A program made the translations under genes and the position numbers. From Morella rubra (Eukaryota > Streptophyta > Magnoliopsida > Fagales > Myricaceae): a stretch of 64,000 nt of DNA. Below the pieces are notes generated by a model. It was not told the DNA's origin. It did no database searches and saw only the letters and a program-made list of their open reading frames with translations. Below, in pieces: positions 23,295 through 36,318 of the stretch; positions within the stretch are counted from its first letter, which is position 1, and the number at the start of each line of letters is the position of its first letter. The stretch spans positions 4,589,294-4,653,293 of the forward strand of contig CM025850.1 of assembly GCA_003952965.2 (NCBI GenBank), in the 5' to 3' direction.

Positions 23295-25336
23295 AAAGAA
23301 AGATTTGGAGGACATACATCAATCATGCATATGCAGTAGAACGACGTGAGACGCACACCATCAAACAAAGAGATGACATGCCAGCATGTTGGGGTTGACT
23401 AGATTTCCATTAATTGTTTGTTAATAAATGAATTAAACCATAGGAAAATGGCTTTTGCATTGTTTTATTGTCTTCATAATCGCAAGGAACGTTAGCAGGA
23501 ATAAAAGAAAAGAGGTGTCCACCATTTGGTGGAATCCGTACCTAGCACCTAATTATTTGAGCATAATTTGTTTAATCGAGATGCTAGTAATTGATTTGAT
23601 CAAATCGTACGCTACTTAATTAGAACTAGATAATTATCGTTTCTAATATAACTTTTGTATTTTGCTAAGAACATATGTGAATCCAAATGCTCTTTGTTTT
23701 TTTCCTCCCGATCAATCCGGCGTCAAAAGTCAAACCTCCATTGATGGGGCACCTGATTATGTCTGCTTGAATTCGGAAAGTTATATATTAATGTGTCGGA
23801 TATTCCACGTGTCCTACTGGAGTCTCTGTTGATCGTGATACCTGATTACCATTTACCAATGATCTCCTCCAATGGGACCTCGACATGGCAAACGCATGTA
23901 CGCTAAGCACGTACACATGTATATATATTGCTCGTCGAAGCTTGAAGCTGGGCCTGTATATCCGTCTTTAGTCTAAAAAAAATCATGGGCTTAGACATGA
24001 GTAAGCCCAATGTACCCATCATATTTACGGGCTGGTCCAACAAGTGGGCCAGCTCATTCGTGTCCGTCATGGAGTCAAATTTGTGTCTCTTTGAACGAAA
24101 AAGCTTGCGAGCACTAATGTAGACTCTAGACTGGTCTTGACAGAAAGTGCATGATGACATGAAGTATATTAATTCCTAAACATCTACCAACCCAGATTCT
24201 TTTTACTGCCCTTGGGAAATTTCTCTTGTTGATATTTCTACCAGAACACATGCATATCGCCAGTGTCCGGACCCTCCCAAGTCGTATGCATATATGACGG
24301 GAACCTGGACTTAGGCAGGCCACATGATATCACTTCAACTTGGACATATCAAATTGACGATAGCAGATCAGGTAAACATGCATGTCATGGGGTCCCATTA
24401 TTATTCTTGAGACAATGCATCAAAGTTGGTAAAAGTTGAAAAAAAAAGAAGAGCCGATTTGTTTTCGGAATGGTTGGAAGTATGGTGATTGGTGTCACGT
24501 CGTACGAAAACCAATGTTATGATGCTCCAAGTCCATGTTCACGTGTGCTTGAACGTACACCAAAACAGCCAAACAGATCGAATACCCAAAGTCGATAGTT
24601 TGTTTCTGACTAGTCGAAAGTGCGGTTTTATACTTCCACCAATATTTCATGATGTCAAGTTCACGTGAGCTTTACATCAAAATTTGTGGAATATCCATGC
24701 TCGGGTTAGATAATTAAGAGAGAGTTTATGCAGCCAATATTCTACTTGGGAACGTACAGGATTCTAATAATCTTTAACAACTATTAATTTTACTATTTAA
24801 TTATAATAATAATGGATTAAGGGCATCTCAATGTAAGTATATATAATATAGAGAGACCCAGGGCAAAAATTTAAAGTAGTGCAGCTCTTTTTGGGTATTA
24901 TATAAGATAAACTACATATCAAAGTAAATATATATCTAGCTTAGAACCAACTTCATAAGCAAATATGATCTAAAAAATTACGTCACAAAAATGATGGTTT
25001 CTATATAATTAAGATGATTTTTTTTTATAACAAATTAAAACTTTTCTAGGGGCCTTGCTTGGGACGTGGATGTCAGATGTCTTATGCAGCCGCCTAGGAG
25101 GCTACGTACCCACCTCTTGAGAGACGCTGGAACGATTTTCAACAAAAGGGTACTGGCCTTAGAATAGACTTGCGTGCGCAGTAAAAACTCTAACTTAATG
25201 CAATTTAATAAATAAATAAAAACGAGTAATAGACCTTAATAATCGCATGCTAAAATATCTGCGATCATTGCCTTTTTCGAACGAAATAGGTGAAATCAAT
25301 GCTACAATATTGAAAGATATATACTACTAGCCTCAA
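23295..25336. other. Spacer between the peroxidase and the small two-exon gene
   Basis: AT-rich sequence with no supported gene. The part near 23300-23900 should hold the upstream control region of the peroxidase. Two minus-strand frames at 23903-24323 have no recognisable domain. Confidence 0.5.
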
Positions 25337-25736
25337 TTAGATAGCTACACCCACAGTTTGACATGCCATTAATGGTCCCAAACCTGCAGTACCGAATCCC
25401 CCCAGTACTGCGTCTTGCACAAAATTATCCAGAAGGCCGCTTCCTGAGAGCGTAAGGTCAGGATTTAGAGCAGCAAAGACTGTGTTGTACAGGAGCAAAA
25501 AGCGCACAAGAGCACTGGTCCCCCAGCCAAAACCCTAAAGATAAAAGGAACAGGTGTATTAAGCTAGCAGAGTTTTCTAACATGAACATCTCGGTATATA
25601 TAGCCAGAAAAAACAGAATGATGCATGCCTCCGTCCCTGATCTGCCCGTGAGTACCGAAACTCTGAACACACTCGAAGTCGCGTCTGCTTGCACTGCCTG
25701 TTCCGCTAATCTAAAGTCGTACGACGTCGTTTTCAT
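25337..25736 (-). CDS. Unrecognised small protein of 92 residues, two exons
   Basis: I do not recognise this gene. Exon 1 (25736-25656, 27 codons) starts MKTTSYDFRLAEQAVQADAT and ends at a GTACTC donor. Exon 2 (25534-25337, 65 codons plus TAA) follows a good pyrimidine tract and acceptor (CTTTTATCTTTAG). Both junctions are phase 0 and the intron is 121 bases. The predicted protein has a polar N-terminus, a hydrophobic stretch at about residues 35-50 (ALVRFLLLYNTVFAAL) and a Gly-rich hydrophobic C-terminus (LGGFGTAGLGPLMA) that may be a second membrane segment. Codon use and composition look like protein, not random AT-rich DNA. It could be an independent small membrane protein or the surviving end of a larger gene. 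No function is assigned. Confidence 0.6.
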
Positions 25737-26394
25737 CTTTATTTTGTTTGTTATAATAATTTATGTTCTAGCTAGTAAACGTCTTCATGAGAACAAGATC
25801 TTAATTAGGCTTTTGGTAATAAATAAAACACCTCCTCTCCCTAATAAGACTTCATAGAGAGCTGTTCCATTAACTTGCTTAATTAATATTTAGCCACGTA
25901 CGAGCGTATGATTAATTAGTTGACAACGCAAGATCGACCCCAGCGTCCCACTTGGGGGATAACAGCTTGTTCCCTTGTTGATCAATATCACTTATTTTAT
26001 GATTCTCCCAATTGGAATCATTCATACTTACTCTCAAATTCTGTGGAAGTAATCGTCGTGAAGGAATTTTGGAATTGGCTGTGACGGTCTAAGTCTTTTA
26101 AGTATCGCCATCTTTGTCACATTCTCTTGGACAAAGCATCCGGCCAACCGATTAGTCTGTCATATTATATTCTTCTAAACAATAGTTCCCCTGCTGAAAA
26201 AAATAACAAAAAATCTAATAATTCCTTTTGATTGCCACATCTAACTACGGCGCCACTCCATTATTACGTGCATATTAGTATAATATTACACGAATTATTT
26301 CTCCGAATCTTGGTTGCTAGCTAGCCTGTTGCTATTGATTACTTATAACGTATTGAACAGATCATAATATTCTTTGGATAATTAAACATATTAG
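25737..26394. other. Upstream region of the small gene
   Basis: AT-rich sequence with no supported open frame. It is presumably promoter and leader for the minus-strand gene ending at 25337. Confidence 0.4.
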
Positions 26395-26977
26395 CTAGGA
26401 GTAATCTTACCCCCATCACACAAGAAATTTTGTGTTTTTGATATATGTGACAGGGTCACGGGCGCAGAACCTTTACCATATAATTAACTATCAGGGGTTA
26501 ATGTAACATATATCTGCCTTCGATATTCGTTGTATGTAAAATGCTTCTTGTCTTGTCAGTCAATGAAGCCAAGAGCTAGCTAGTGTGAACCTGTTATAAA
26601 TAATAGACTGTGACCAAGGAATCTGGACCCATCTTCGATCAGACAATAGTCAGCGCGCGAATATTAATATATTTTCGATAAACATTGCTTAGTGCTAGGA
26701 AGTAATCTTACCCCCATCACACAAGATCAATTTTGCTGTTTTTGATATATGTGACAGGGTCACGGGCGCAGAACCTTTACCATATAATTAACTATCAGGG
26801 GTTAATACAACATATATCTGCCTTCGATATTCGTTGGTAAAATGCTTGTTATCAGTACAATGAAGCCAAGAGCTAGCTAGTGTGAACCTGTTATAAATAA
26901 TAGACTGTGACCAAGGAATCTGGACCCATCTTCGATCAGACAATATCAGCGCGCGAATATTAATATATTTTTGATAT
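26395..26977. repeat. Direct tandem duplication of about 285 bases
   Basis: The block beginning CTAGGAGTAATCTTACCCCC at about 26395 recurs about 300 bases later, at about 26695, and runs to the GCGCGCGAATATTAATATATT block in both copies. Identity is high (roughly 90%), with scattered 1-6 base gaps. Both copies contain CACGGGCGCAGAACC and GAAGCCAAGAGCTAGCTAG. No coding potential is seen. Confidence 0.9.
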
Positions 26978-29313
26978 TGTTTTCTTGTTGTTAATTTTCC
27001 CAAGAAAAATATTCCAGAGCTCTTTGAAACTACTCCTTTTATTGTATCTGTGTCAATTATCTTTAGCTATACATGCAGAGTAGTTCAGATCATGATTAAG
27101 TATGTTATATTAGAGATAGAAACATGAAATCAATAATTGTTTAGCACTAATTGGCAGGCATTAGCTAATTAAGCTTCATTTCCACGAAGATTACTAATTA
27201 ATCAGATATATAAAGTGTACTTTGAGAGCCTTTAATTAATTTAGAGTTTGAAGGAGTACAAAGTTAATAATGAACGCTTTAGGGTTATATATAATATAGA
27301 TATCCTCTCCTTCCGAGTTGTATATCATCTATTATTATATATCATGACTGGAGAATGTGAACAAATTGGTAATAAAATTAACGTGACCCTCAAATTAAAT
27401 AGTTCCCTCTACACATGATCTTCTCCACACCAATTAACTGATCAATTAGTAAAGGTTAACATGTGTAATTAACTTGAAATCCTCCTGTTCGTTTCACAAA
27501 GAGTAAAAGCAAAAATAAACTAGAAAATCAATTAGGGCTCTGTCTTACAGTAAACAAAGGATAACGATGTATACCTATCAAAATGGTGACTGTTATATTT
27601 AATTTATTTCTCACGTAGTACTCATGATGAGAATATTGTTATTGTTTCATTTTCAGAATAATGCAATAGTCAAAATATAACAGTAAAAAAGACCTAGCTA
27701 GCTACTAATTTACTATATGGAAACTATTGATCACACTGTTTAATTTCATTAATTCCACCCTAGCTACCATGTGTGCAAAGTATCTTATTAATATCGTTGT
27801 GCATCCTAGTGAAATCAACGGTCTTTCGTCTCAAAAATTGTCTGCTTTAAAATAGCGCCCCATGATCAGCAACAAAATCAGAATAGTATGGAGATCAGGG
27901 TGAGATCTATATAAGTTGCTTGATCTTCGCTCATATTGCAGGGATTATAGCTTAAGGTTACGCGCATCAAAGCAAGCCAAATAAATTACTAGGAAATATT
28001 CAAGGACTTATCCACATAATCCGTTGAAGTAGGTTGGATTTCCTTGCACAGAGCTAAGGAAGAGTAGAAGAAAACACTATGACTAAGTTATCAATAGCGA
28101 GAAAACTTCATAATTAATTGAGTGGGCAAAACAGAAGAAGCAAGGCATTTGGAGTAGGCAATAGGGTTACATGCAACCAATACAAACAATGGAAGGCCAC
28201 AAAACAACACGAGGAGTAGTTGGTAGCTTAACTTAACCCAATAATATTTGCAAAGACTATGTGTTAGCTAGCCTTGGTCTCCATTTAAAAGAGTAAGTTG
28301 GGGTTTGGAAGGGGATCTTGTGCATATATACGTGGGGAATGACAAGAGTTTGTGGGGGACTCCATTGACTTTGCAAAGCTTCAAAGTTCAAAGTACAATT
28401 TCTGAACAAAAAGGTGATCAGATGGAAATTCAACCGCTCACTTTCTTCTTTCTTATTTAGGGTCTCGGTCAATTTTTAACTAACACACCACAACAAGCAA
28501 ACCCACGAACTTCACCCCTTCGTCGGTCACCCAACCACTGTATCTTCCACCACGTAAACCCATATCTCCATTACTTCTTATTAATTTAAGGGTCGCTGAG
28601 AAAAAAAAATTATATTAATTTAAGGGTCTCTGGCCCTCTCTAATTGAATTTCGCACTATTGTACTATTCTGCCTTTCTTGCGGTCTTTGACCTGATCTGT
28701 TGTATCTAATCCCGTTGATTGGATGTTTTCATATTCTTCTTGTTCTTTCTGTGACCTGTTTTGACCTTCATAATAAAGAACACTTTTCTCTCTAATAGCA
28801 CAGTAGACATGGTGCGCTCATTAATTTCAATTGCTGCACTTGACTGACAGACTTGTGCCCTCATTTATAAGTGTGCTCTTATCTCTTACTATTGTCACCC
28901 ATTTTAAGGCCAATTAAAGGCTCTGCAAACACCGCCTTTCCAGAGCATGCAACCATCCATCTGCGTTCACAGTTCAAGAAACATAGAGAGAGTGCCCCAT
29001 GCACTCCCTCAAGGGGCTCCCTTCTTTGCCGAAACCACGCGTCTTCTCTCAGCCCAAGGCCAGCAAGCCAATCCTACCACCGCCAACTTCACCCTAATTA
29101 GTAATTACCACCAGCAGCAGCAAAAACATAGAGTTTGCCTTTACTGCCAACAAGACCAAATCGCTTTCCCACTTCCTGTTCATGCATTAATGGGGTTATC
29201 TTCGAACAACTTGGTTCCTATCTTCTATAGAGCTGTAAGCCATTTTCTTCCTCTCAAAGCTCCATTCTGAACTTATCTGTCAGGAAGGTTGACAGCTTGA
29301 GCTTTCCGTAGAA
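26978..29313. other. Spacer and upstream region of the receptor kinase gene
   Basis: AT-rich to about 28500, then more balanced base composition towards the receptor kinase start. The 28870-29313 stretch probably contains the promoter and leader of that gene. The frames there (28871-29270) look like leader sequence. Confidence 0.45.
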
Positions 29314-32300
29314 ATGGCTACGCTGGTGCGGTTTTTATCGGTTCTTATTGCTCTTTTCTTGTGTTTTTCATCTGGCTTTGTGTTGTGCGAGCACAAGCTT
29401 GATAGTAGCTCAACTTTAGCAGTGCTTTCGGAGGTAAAGAAATCATTTGTGGAGGACCCAGAACAAGTTTTGGGTGATTGGTCGGAAAGCAACCAAAATT
29501 TTTGTGCTTGGAGAGGGATTGCTTGTGGTTTGGACTCGGTTGATGGCTCAGTGCAGGTGGTGGGTCTAAACCTTTCTGACTCGTCACTCGCCGGTTCAAT
29601 ATCCCCCTCCCTCAGTCGTTTGCAAAACCTGCTCCACCTTGATCTTTCTTCTAACCGCCTCACGGGTCCCATTCCACCTAATCTCTCCAACCTTTCTTCC
29701 TTGGAGTCGTTGCTTCTTTTTTCCAACGGACTCACTGGTCCCATCCCAACTCAGCTTGGTTCACTCACGAGTCTCCGGGTCATGCGTATAGGAGACAATG
29801 GACTCACTGGCCCGATTCCCTCCTCATTTGGCAATCTTGTCGATTTAGTAACTCTTGGCTTGGCCTCATGCAGTCTCAGCGGTCCAATACCTCCAGAACT
29901 GGGACGACTCGGCCAACTTGAGAATTTGGTTCTTCAACAAAACCAACTCGAGGGTCCGATACCAGCCGAGCTGGGAAACTGCTCGAGCCTCACAGTCTTT
30001 ACCGCTGCACTCAACAGTCTCAATGGATCAATCCCAGGGGATTTGGGTAATGTCACGAATCTCCAAATTCTCAACCTGGCCAACAATAGTCTCTCGGGCG
30101 AGATACCAAGCGGGCTCGGCGAACTTGGTCAACTAATCTACATGAACCTCATGGGGAACCAGCTTGAGGGTCCGATTCCAAAGTCTTTAGCTCAACTGGG
30201 TAATCTTCAAACACTAGATTTGTCGATGAACAAGCTCACAGGAGGCATTCTGGAGGAACTAGGCAACATGGGCCAGCTGGTTTACTTGGTTTTGTCAAAC
30301 AACAACCTGTCTGGTGTGCTACCAAGAAATATATGTTCTAACACGACCAATTTGGAGCATTTGATGCTTGCTGAGACTCAAATTTTGGGTGAAATCCCTG
30401 TCGAGTTGAGCCAGTGTCAATCCCTAACACAGCTCGATTTGTCCAACAACACTCTCAATGGATCAATACCCGTTCAGCTTTACGGGTTGGTTGGTCTAAC
30501 TGATCTCTTGCTCCATAACAACAGCTTAGTGGGTTCAATTTCTCCACTCATTGGGAACCTCAGTGACCTGCAGACACTTGCATTCTATCATAACGACTTG
30601 CACGGGGTTCTGCCAAAAGAGGTCGGTATGCTTGGGAAGCTTGAAATTTTGTATCTTTATGACAATCAGTTATCTGGGGAGATACCTTTCGAGATTGGCA
30701 ATTGTTCAAGCTTGCAAATGATTGATTTTTTCGGAAATCATTTCAGTGGAAAGATTCCCATTACTGTTGGGAGGCTAAAGCAGTTGAATTTTCTTCATCT
30801 AAGGCAGAATGAACTTGTGGGTGAAATTCCCGCCACCCTGGGTAACTGTCATCAACTAACTATTGTGGACTTGGCAGACAACAATCTCTCCGGTGGGATT
30901 CCTGCAACGTTTGGATTCTTGCGAGGCCTGGAACAGCTCATGCTTTACAACAACTCTCTTGAAGGTAATCTACCTGATACACTGATTAATGTAGCAAACC
31001 TTACCAGAGTGAATCTCTCGAAAAACAGGTTCAATGGCAGCATTGCTGCATTGTGTAGCTCTCGTTCTTTTCTTTCTTTTGATGTCACCAGCAATGCATT
31101 CGACCATGAGATTCCTCCCCAACTGGGATATTCACCTTTCCTTGAGAGGCTTAGATTTGGGAACAACCAATTTACAGGGAAAATCCCATGGACCTTGGGA
31201 AGAATCCATGAGCTGTCATTGTTAGACCTCTCTGGAAATTCACTCACCGGACCAATTCCACTTCAGCTGTCGTTGTGCAAGAAACTTTCCTATATTGATC
31301 TGAACAATAACCTTCTTTCTGGGCCAATACCGTCATGGCTTGGAAGTTTGCCTCAGTTAGGAGAGCTTAAGCTCTCTTCGAATTTATTTCTCGGGCCTCT
31401 TCCTCGAGAACTATTCAATTGTTCTAAACTGCTACTGCTTTCACTGAATGACAATTCCCTGAATGGAACTGTCCCTCCTGAAATTGGTAACCTGGCATCA
31501 CTTAATGTCCTAAACCTCAAAAGAAACCAGTTTTCTGGACCGATCCCCCCAGAAATCGGTAATCTAGGCAAGCTGTATGAACTTCAGCTCTCAGGAAACA
31601 GCTTTAGTGGTGAAATTCCTATTGAGCTTGCTCGGCTCCAGAATCTTCAAATCATCCTAGACCTCAGTTACAACAATCTCACTGGTCAAATCCCACCTTC
31701 AATTGCTACACTCTCCAAACTCGAAGCACTCGATCTTTCCCACAATCAACTTGTTGGAGAAGTCCCTCCCCAAGTTGGGAAGATGAGCAGCTTGGGAAAG
31801 CTCAATCTTTCTTATAACAATCTACAAGGAAAATTGGGCAATCAATTCTCACACTGGCCAGCTGAGGTATTTGAAGGAAACCTCCAGCTTTGTGGAAGCC
31901 CGCTTGGTGGCTGCAGTGGTGCTGTATCCAGCAACCAGCAGTCGGGCTTAAGTGAATCATCAGTGGTGGTCATTTCAGCAATAACGACTCTAGCTGCGAT
32001 TGGTCTATTGGTACTTGGGGTCACTCTCTTTCTGAAACACAAACGGGAATTCAGAAAAGCCAGTGAAGTGAACTGTTCGTACTCTTCAAGCACTTCCCAA
32101 GCACAGAGAAGGCTGCTTCTCTTCCAAAACGGTGATGCAAAAGGAGAATATCTCAAATGGGAAAACATTATGGAAGCCACAAACCATCTGAGTGAAGAGT
32201 TCATAATCGGTTCGGGAGGTTCTGGAAAGATTTATAAAGCCGACTTGCCTACAGGAGAGACAGTGGCAGTTAAGAAGATATTGTGGAAAGATGATCTTCT

Positions 32301-33201
32301 ACTAAATAAAAGTTTCACCAGAGAAGTCAAGACACTTGGGAGGATAAGGCACAGGCATCTAGTGAAGTTAATGGGTTACTGCAGCAACAAAGGAGCAGGC
32401 TTCAATCTGTTGATCTATGAGTATATGGCTAATGGGAGTGTCTGGGATTGGCTGCACGGAGTACAACCGCTCGGTGGCAAGAAGAAAACGAGCCTTGATT
32501 GGGAGGCAAGGTTAAGGATTGCAGTGGGATTAGCTCAAGGAGTGGAGTATCTCCACCATGATTGTGTGCCGAAGATCGTTCACAGGGACATCAAATCAAG
32601 CAATTTGCTGTTGGATTCCAATATGGAAGCGCATTTGGGAGACTTCGGGCTCGCAAAAGCGCTTGTGGAGGATTATGATTCCAACACGGAATCAAATACA
32701 TTGTTTGCTGGGTCCTATGGCTACATCGCACCAGGTACACAAGACAGTTCCCCGCTTTGAATTGATGCAAAAATTATTCTGATTTTTTAACATTACTTGT
32801 GATGATTGTAACAAAAATTTGCTGTGTTTTCAGAATACGCATATTCATTTAAGGCATCAGAAAAGAGTGATGTTTACAGCATGGGTATTGTGCTAATGGA
32901 GCTCGTTAGTGGAAAAATGCCTACTGATGGGGCTTTTGGTGTGGAGCTGGACATGGTGAGGTGGGTGGAGGCGCGTATCGAAATGCAAGAGTCGGCTCGT
33001 GAGGAGCTGATCGATCCTGCATTGATCCCACTGCTGCCGGGTGAAGAATCTGCAGCCTTTCAAGTGCTTGAAATAGCCCTCCACTGCACGAAAACTAGCC
33101 CACAAGAGAGGCCATCTTCCAGGCAAGCATGTGATATGCTTCTACAGGTATTCAAAAACAGGATGGACTTTGGAAAGATGAATATAGATCCCTATGTGTA
33201 A
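29314..33201 (+). CDS. GSO1/2: LRR receptor-like kinase, GASSHO1/GASSHO2 type
   Basis: Two exons, 29314-32734 and 32834-33201 (phase 1 intron), encode 1262 residues, close to Arabidopsis GSO1 and GSO2 at about 1250. In order: signal peptide (1-25); the N-terminal LRR cap with NFCAWRGIAC; about 30 leucine-rich repeats with many Asn glycosylation sites; a transmembrane segment at ~884-908 (VVVISAITTLAAIGLLVLGV); a basic stop-transfer KHKRE; and a Ser/Thr kinase domain. The kinase has a Gly loop (GSGGSGKIYKA), Lys987 in VAVKK, HRD at 1090-1092 and DFG at 1110-1112, so it is an RD kinase and should be active. The single intron splits the kinase in subdomain VIII (GYIAP/EYAYS). In Arabidopsis these receptors bind sulfated CIF and TWS1 peptides and guide the Casparian strip and embryonic cuticle. 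GSO1 and GSO2 cannot be told apart here. Confidence 0.95.
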
Positions 33202-34500
33202 TTTATTAAACATGTTGGAAAAGATCGAAGCCCAATACGAGAGAATAAAGACGCAGCCTATTGGAAATATATCTTCAGTAGCGTAAATTTTTGGGTAACT
33301 ACTTCGTACCAGACCAGTTTTTGTGTAAAACAGCATTTTTTTTTTACTTGTATCAGTTTCTTTTTCTGAGATATTACTTGTATCAGTTGATCACTCAGAC
33401 AAATGCAAGTCCTTTCCGTGCGCATTCTTGAGACCCCCGTCCTCATGAATATGGAGGCTCTTCTGCCATACACAAAGTAGATTTTAACTCGAATCTCGAT
33501 GAATGGAACCAGAGAACAGGCCGAGTTTTACATGTACATTTTGACCGAGGATAACAACACCCTATCATGAGTAAAAACATGTCCAAAGTCTCTTTGAGTT
33601 TTTCACTCTGCCCTGCGTGATAGCTGAAAATGGGGTTTCTAAGACAGGAAGTTTATACACACCAATGTTTGCTTCGTAGTGAGGCCATTGAAAAGTATCA
33701 AATAACTGAGCGTGCTTCATTAAGCTCCACACAAATCTAAACCGCTCGTCACAGCAAAAATTAATGAGTTCATAAATTATGACAAAATGCTGAAGATCCT
33801 ATTTCCTCTTGCACCTCCAACTAAGATACCATTGAAAAAAAAAATCCATTCAAATATCACAACCATGCCAAGTGATATGCAATGCATGCATGCCACAAAT
33901 ATTTAAAGTATATCACACATTCCATCCCAAGTCAATCTCCCCTGCCATTAGCTTCTCCCATTCAACATTAGTTCATAAACTTCTGTAGATCCCCGCAAAA
34001 AACTTCTTCTCTGACTAGCAGATGCCTAGCATATAGTCCAAACACTAATATACATTCATAATCAGCCCACAAATCAACCTACTTAGAAGCATGTGAGATC
34101 CGTTTGAGTACTATACTGCACCACTAAATGTTTCATTTCAACTTCTTCTTTTTAAGATTCCATGAAACTCGTACTCGTCGCATTGCAGAGGTTTAAACCC
34201 ATAATTATCTAAAGCATGGCCCTCATTATGTAATCTCATACGACGGTTCTCAAAATAGTCTACAAAGAACATAGATCAAGCAATATTGTTTATTGATGGA
34301 GATATTGCATTAACTGGCGTCTGCATCATGGAAGTATCTCCAGGATTTTTTTGTAGCAAAAAGTAATAAAGTAAGAGTCGTTCAGCCTTAGAAACAGAGA
34401 AAACTAACTGGAAAGCAAACAACCATCTACAACTCAAAGACCACATTTACGGAGAACAAGAATTCCTTGTCTGAAGATGACACAATCCACTGAAAGGCAG
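33202..34500. other. Intergenic region between convergent genes
   Basis: It lies between the receptor kinase stop and the last exon of the minus-strand complex I gene, so it should hold both 3' UTRs. No further gene is supported. Confidence 0.5.
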
Positions 34501-36318
34501 CTATTCATCATCTTCATCTGCAATTCATAGCAGAGATTACAAGATGAATAAAAAGGTTCAAAAAGAAACAGAAGAGGGGGAGGGAAGAGAAGGGAGGGAG
34601 GGAGGGGGGAATGATGTGCTACAGATACAGTTACAAACACACATTTCCTCTTTGTTTTTGTGAATTAAAACATTTTAGACCAAATTATTTGGCATAGAAA
34701 ATGCTTAGAAACAGAAAAATCTCCATTATAGTAGGTGTACTTCGTGACACAAGTAATTGAACTTCCGGGTGCAGTAAACATTTAGGTTTAGGAGGTGGAT
34801 AATACTTCCAGAGACATGTAGTCATGCTTCCAGACAACAACCTTCAATTTACTTAACATGAATACAGTTAATCCAGGTTAAACATGTAATTCCAAAAACC
34901 AACCAAAGCGTATAGCTACCAGGATAAATCAAATCATGACAGTTTGAAAGTACAATTCACTTTGTGCTCCCTAGCACTCGCATTGCTCCCATTGGACAAC
35001 TTACCCAATATATGCTCGGCAGCATGAGTAGCACATACAAACAAGCAGAGTTTTTTGGCAGGACATTAATATAACGGGCCAAAACAAAAAATGAAAGTCC
35101 ATACTATAAAAGCATTTGGAAAATGCACATATAAGAATCCCACAAGGTTTTGGAGGGGTGCGGAAGGAAACAGAGTGCAGTGCAAGGAACTACTCCCTGG
35201 ATGCTAGGACCTCAACCTCCCCCTTCTTACAAATGGGAGCAGGGGATACCAAATGGTCGAAGGACCATTGAAGAAGAGATATAGAAAAGGTTGTCAGTGA
35301 CTTCTGTCAATCTAAAGAAAATTCACGGCACGCACTCTAGTGATAACTAGGAAATGACGTAATGCCATCAGTAACACCGAGAGAAGAGACTCTGGAGTTA
35401 CTCAAAGAACACTAGGGGGCAGAACAAAATGGGTATGCATTACCCTTCTATCAACACATTAGATGAAACTCTAAACTAAAACAAAAAACAGGGAACGAGA
35501 ACCAACAAGTTATCAGCTGGCACAAACCATAGTTGCCAAAAAAAGAATCGCCCAAGGATTGAAAAAAAGAAAAGAAAAGGGAATCATGCGTAAGAGCAAC
35601 CAACCAGGGCTAATTCAAATGCTAAAACTAATTGCTATCAAGGGGGCCTAATTACCCTCCAAAAATGACCTTTTAGTTTTCTATCATAATCCAAACACCA
35701 TCCACCAAAGTAAAATGTATGACAAAATCCTATTGGGAACTCATCAAATGAAAGAAGGCGCTTCAGGTGGTGGAGTTTCTAGCTACCGACAGTGTACGTC
35801 AGAAGATACAAAGGAAAAGCAATTTCGCGATGTGAACACAATCTGATTGGGATTTCTCATGCCCAACTAATCTGGAAACTCAATTTCACAATTATTCGCA
35901 TGAAGTCAGCTCAGATAGCATTGAGTGTGACCCACGTGAAATAAATTGAAGAGCAAATCCGAAGTACAGAGAGAAGAAAGAAAGTACCGAAGTAGCGGCG
36001 CTCGTTGGCGGCCTTGGCTTTGTCGAGCATCTTGTCGAGGTCCACCTGGAGCTGGGCGTCCCATTTGACAAGCTGGTTTACGAACACGGCCCCCAGACCC
36101 ATCCCCAATACGTGCTCCCACGGATCTAAACACACAACAATATTACCTTCAGCCCGAAATTACATTGAGGAAATGAAACAAATCGAACAAAGATGGAAGA
36201 CAGGGCCTTTTGCAATTCGATACTTACGGCGCATGTAAGGGAGTTTACGGAGGGCGTTCGAGTACATCTGGGTACCCAATCCAAACAGGGCTCCGACCAT
36301 CGTCGCGCTCCAGGCCAT
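34501..36318 (-). CDS. Small mitochondrial complex I subunit, ESSS/NDUFB11-like
   Basis: Three exons, 36318-36228, 36125-35988 and 34517-34501, encode 81 residues beginning MAWSATMVGALFGLGTQMYS. The last exon is only 17 bases, supplies the acidic end (DEDDE, stop), and lies beyond a 1470-base intron. The phases fit throughout: CGC C/AT CCG gives RHP and TTC G/AT GAA gives FDE. Two weakly hydrophobic segments, GALFGLGTQMY and VLGMGLGAVFVNQLV, suggest a membrane anchor. The sequence resembles a conserved plant protein that I recall as the ESSS subunit of NADH:ubiquinone oxidoreductase (Arabidopsis At2g42310 and At3g57785), part of the complex I membrane arm. The gene model is firm; the complex I assignment rests on memory of that annotation. 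Confidence 0.82.

Noticed and set aside
2590..33201. A functional gene cluster for vascular or wall development (MYB, TDIF, peroxidase, GSO)
   Set aside because: The genes are unrelated in family, lie on both strands and are separated by long spacers. Proximity alone is not evidence of a joint system.
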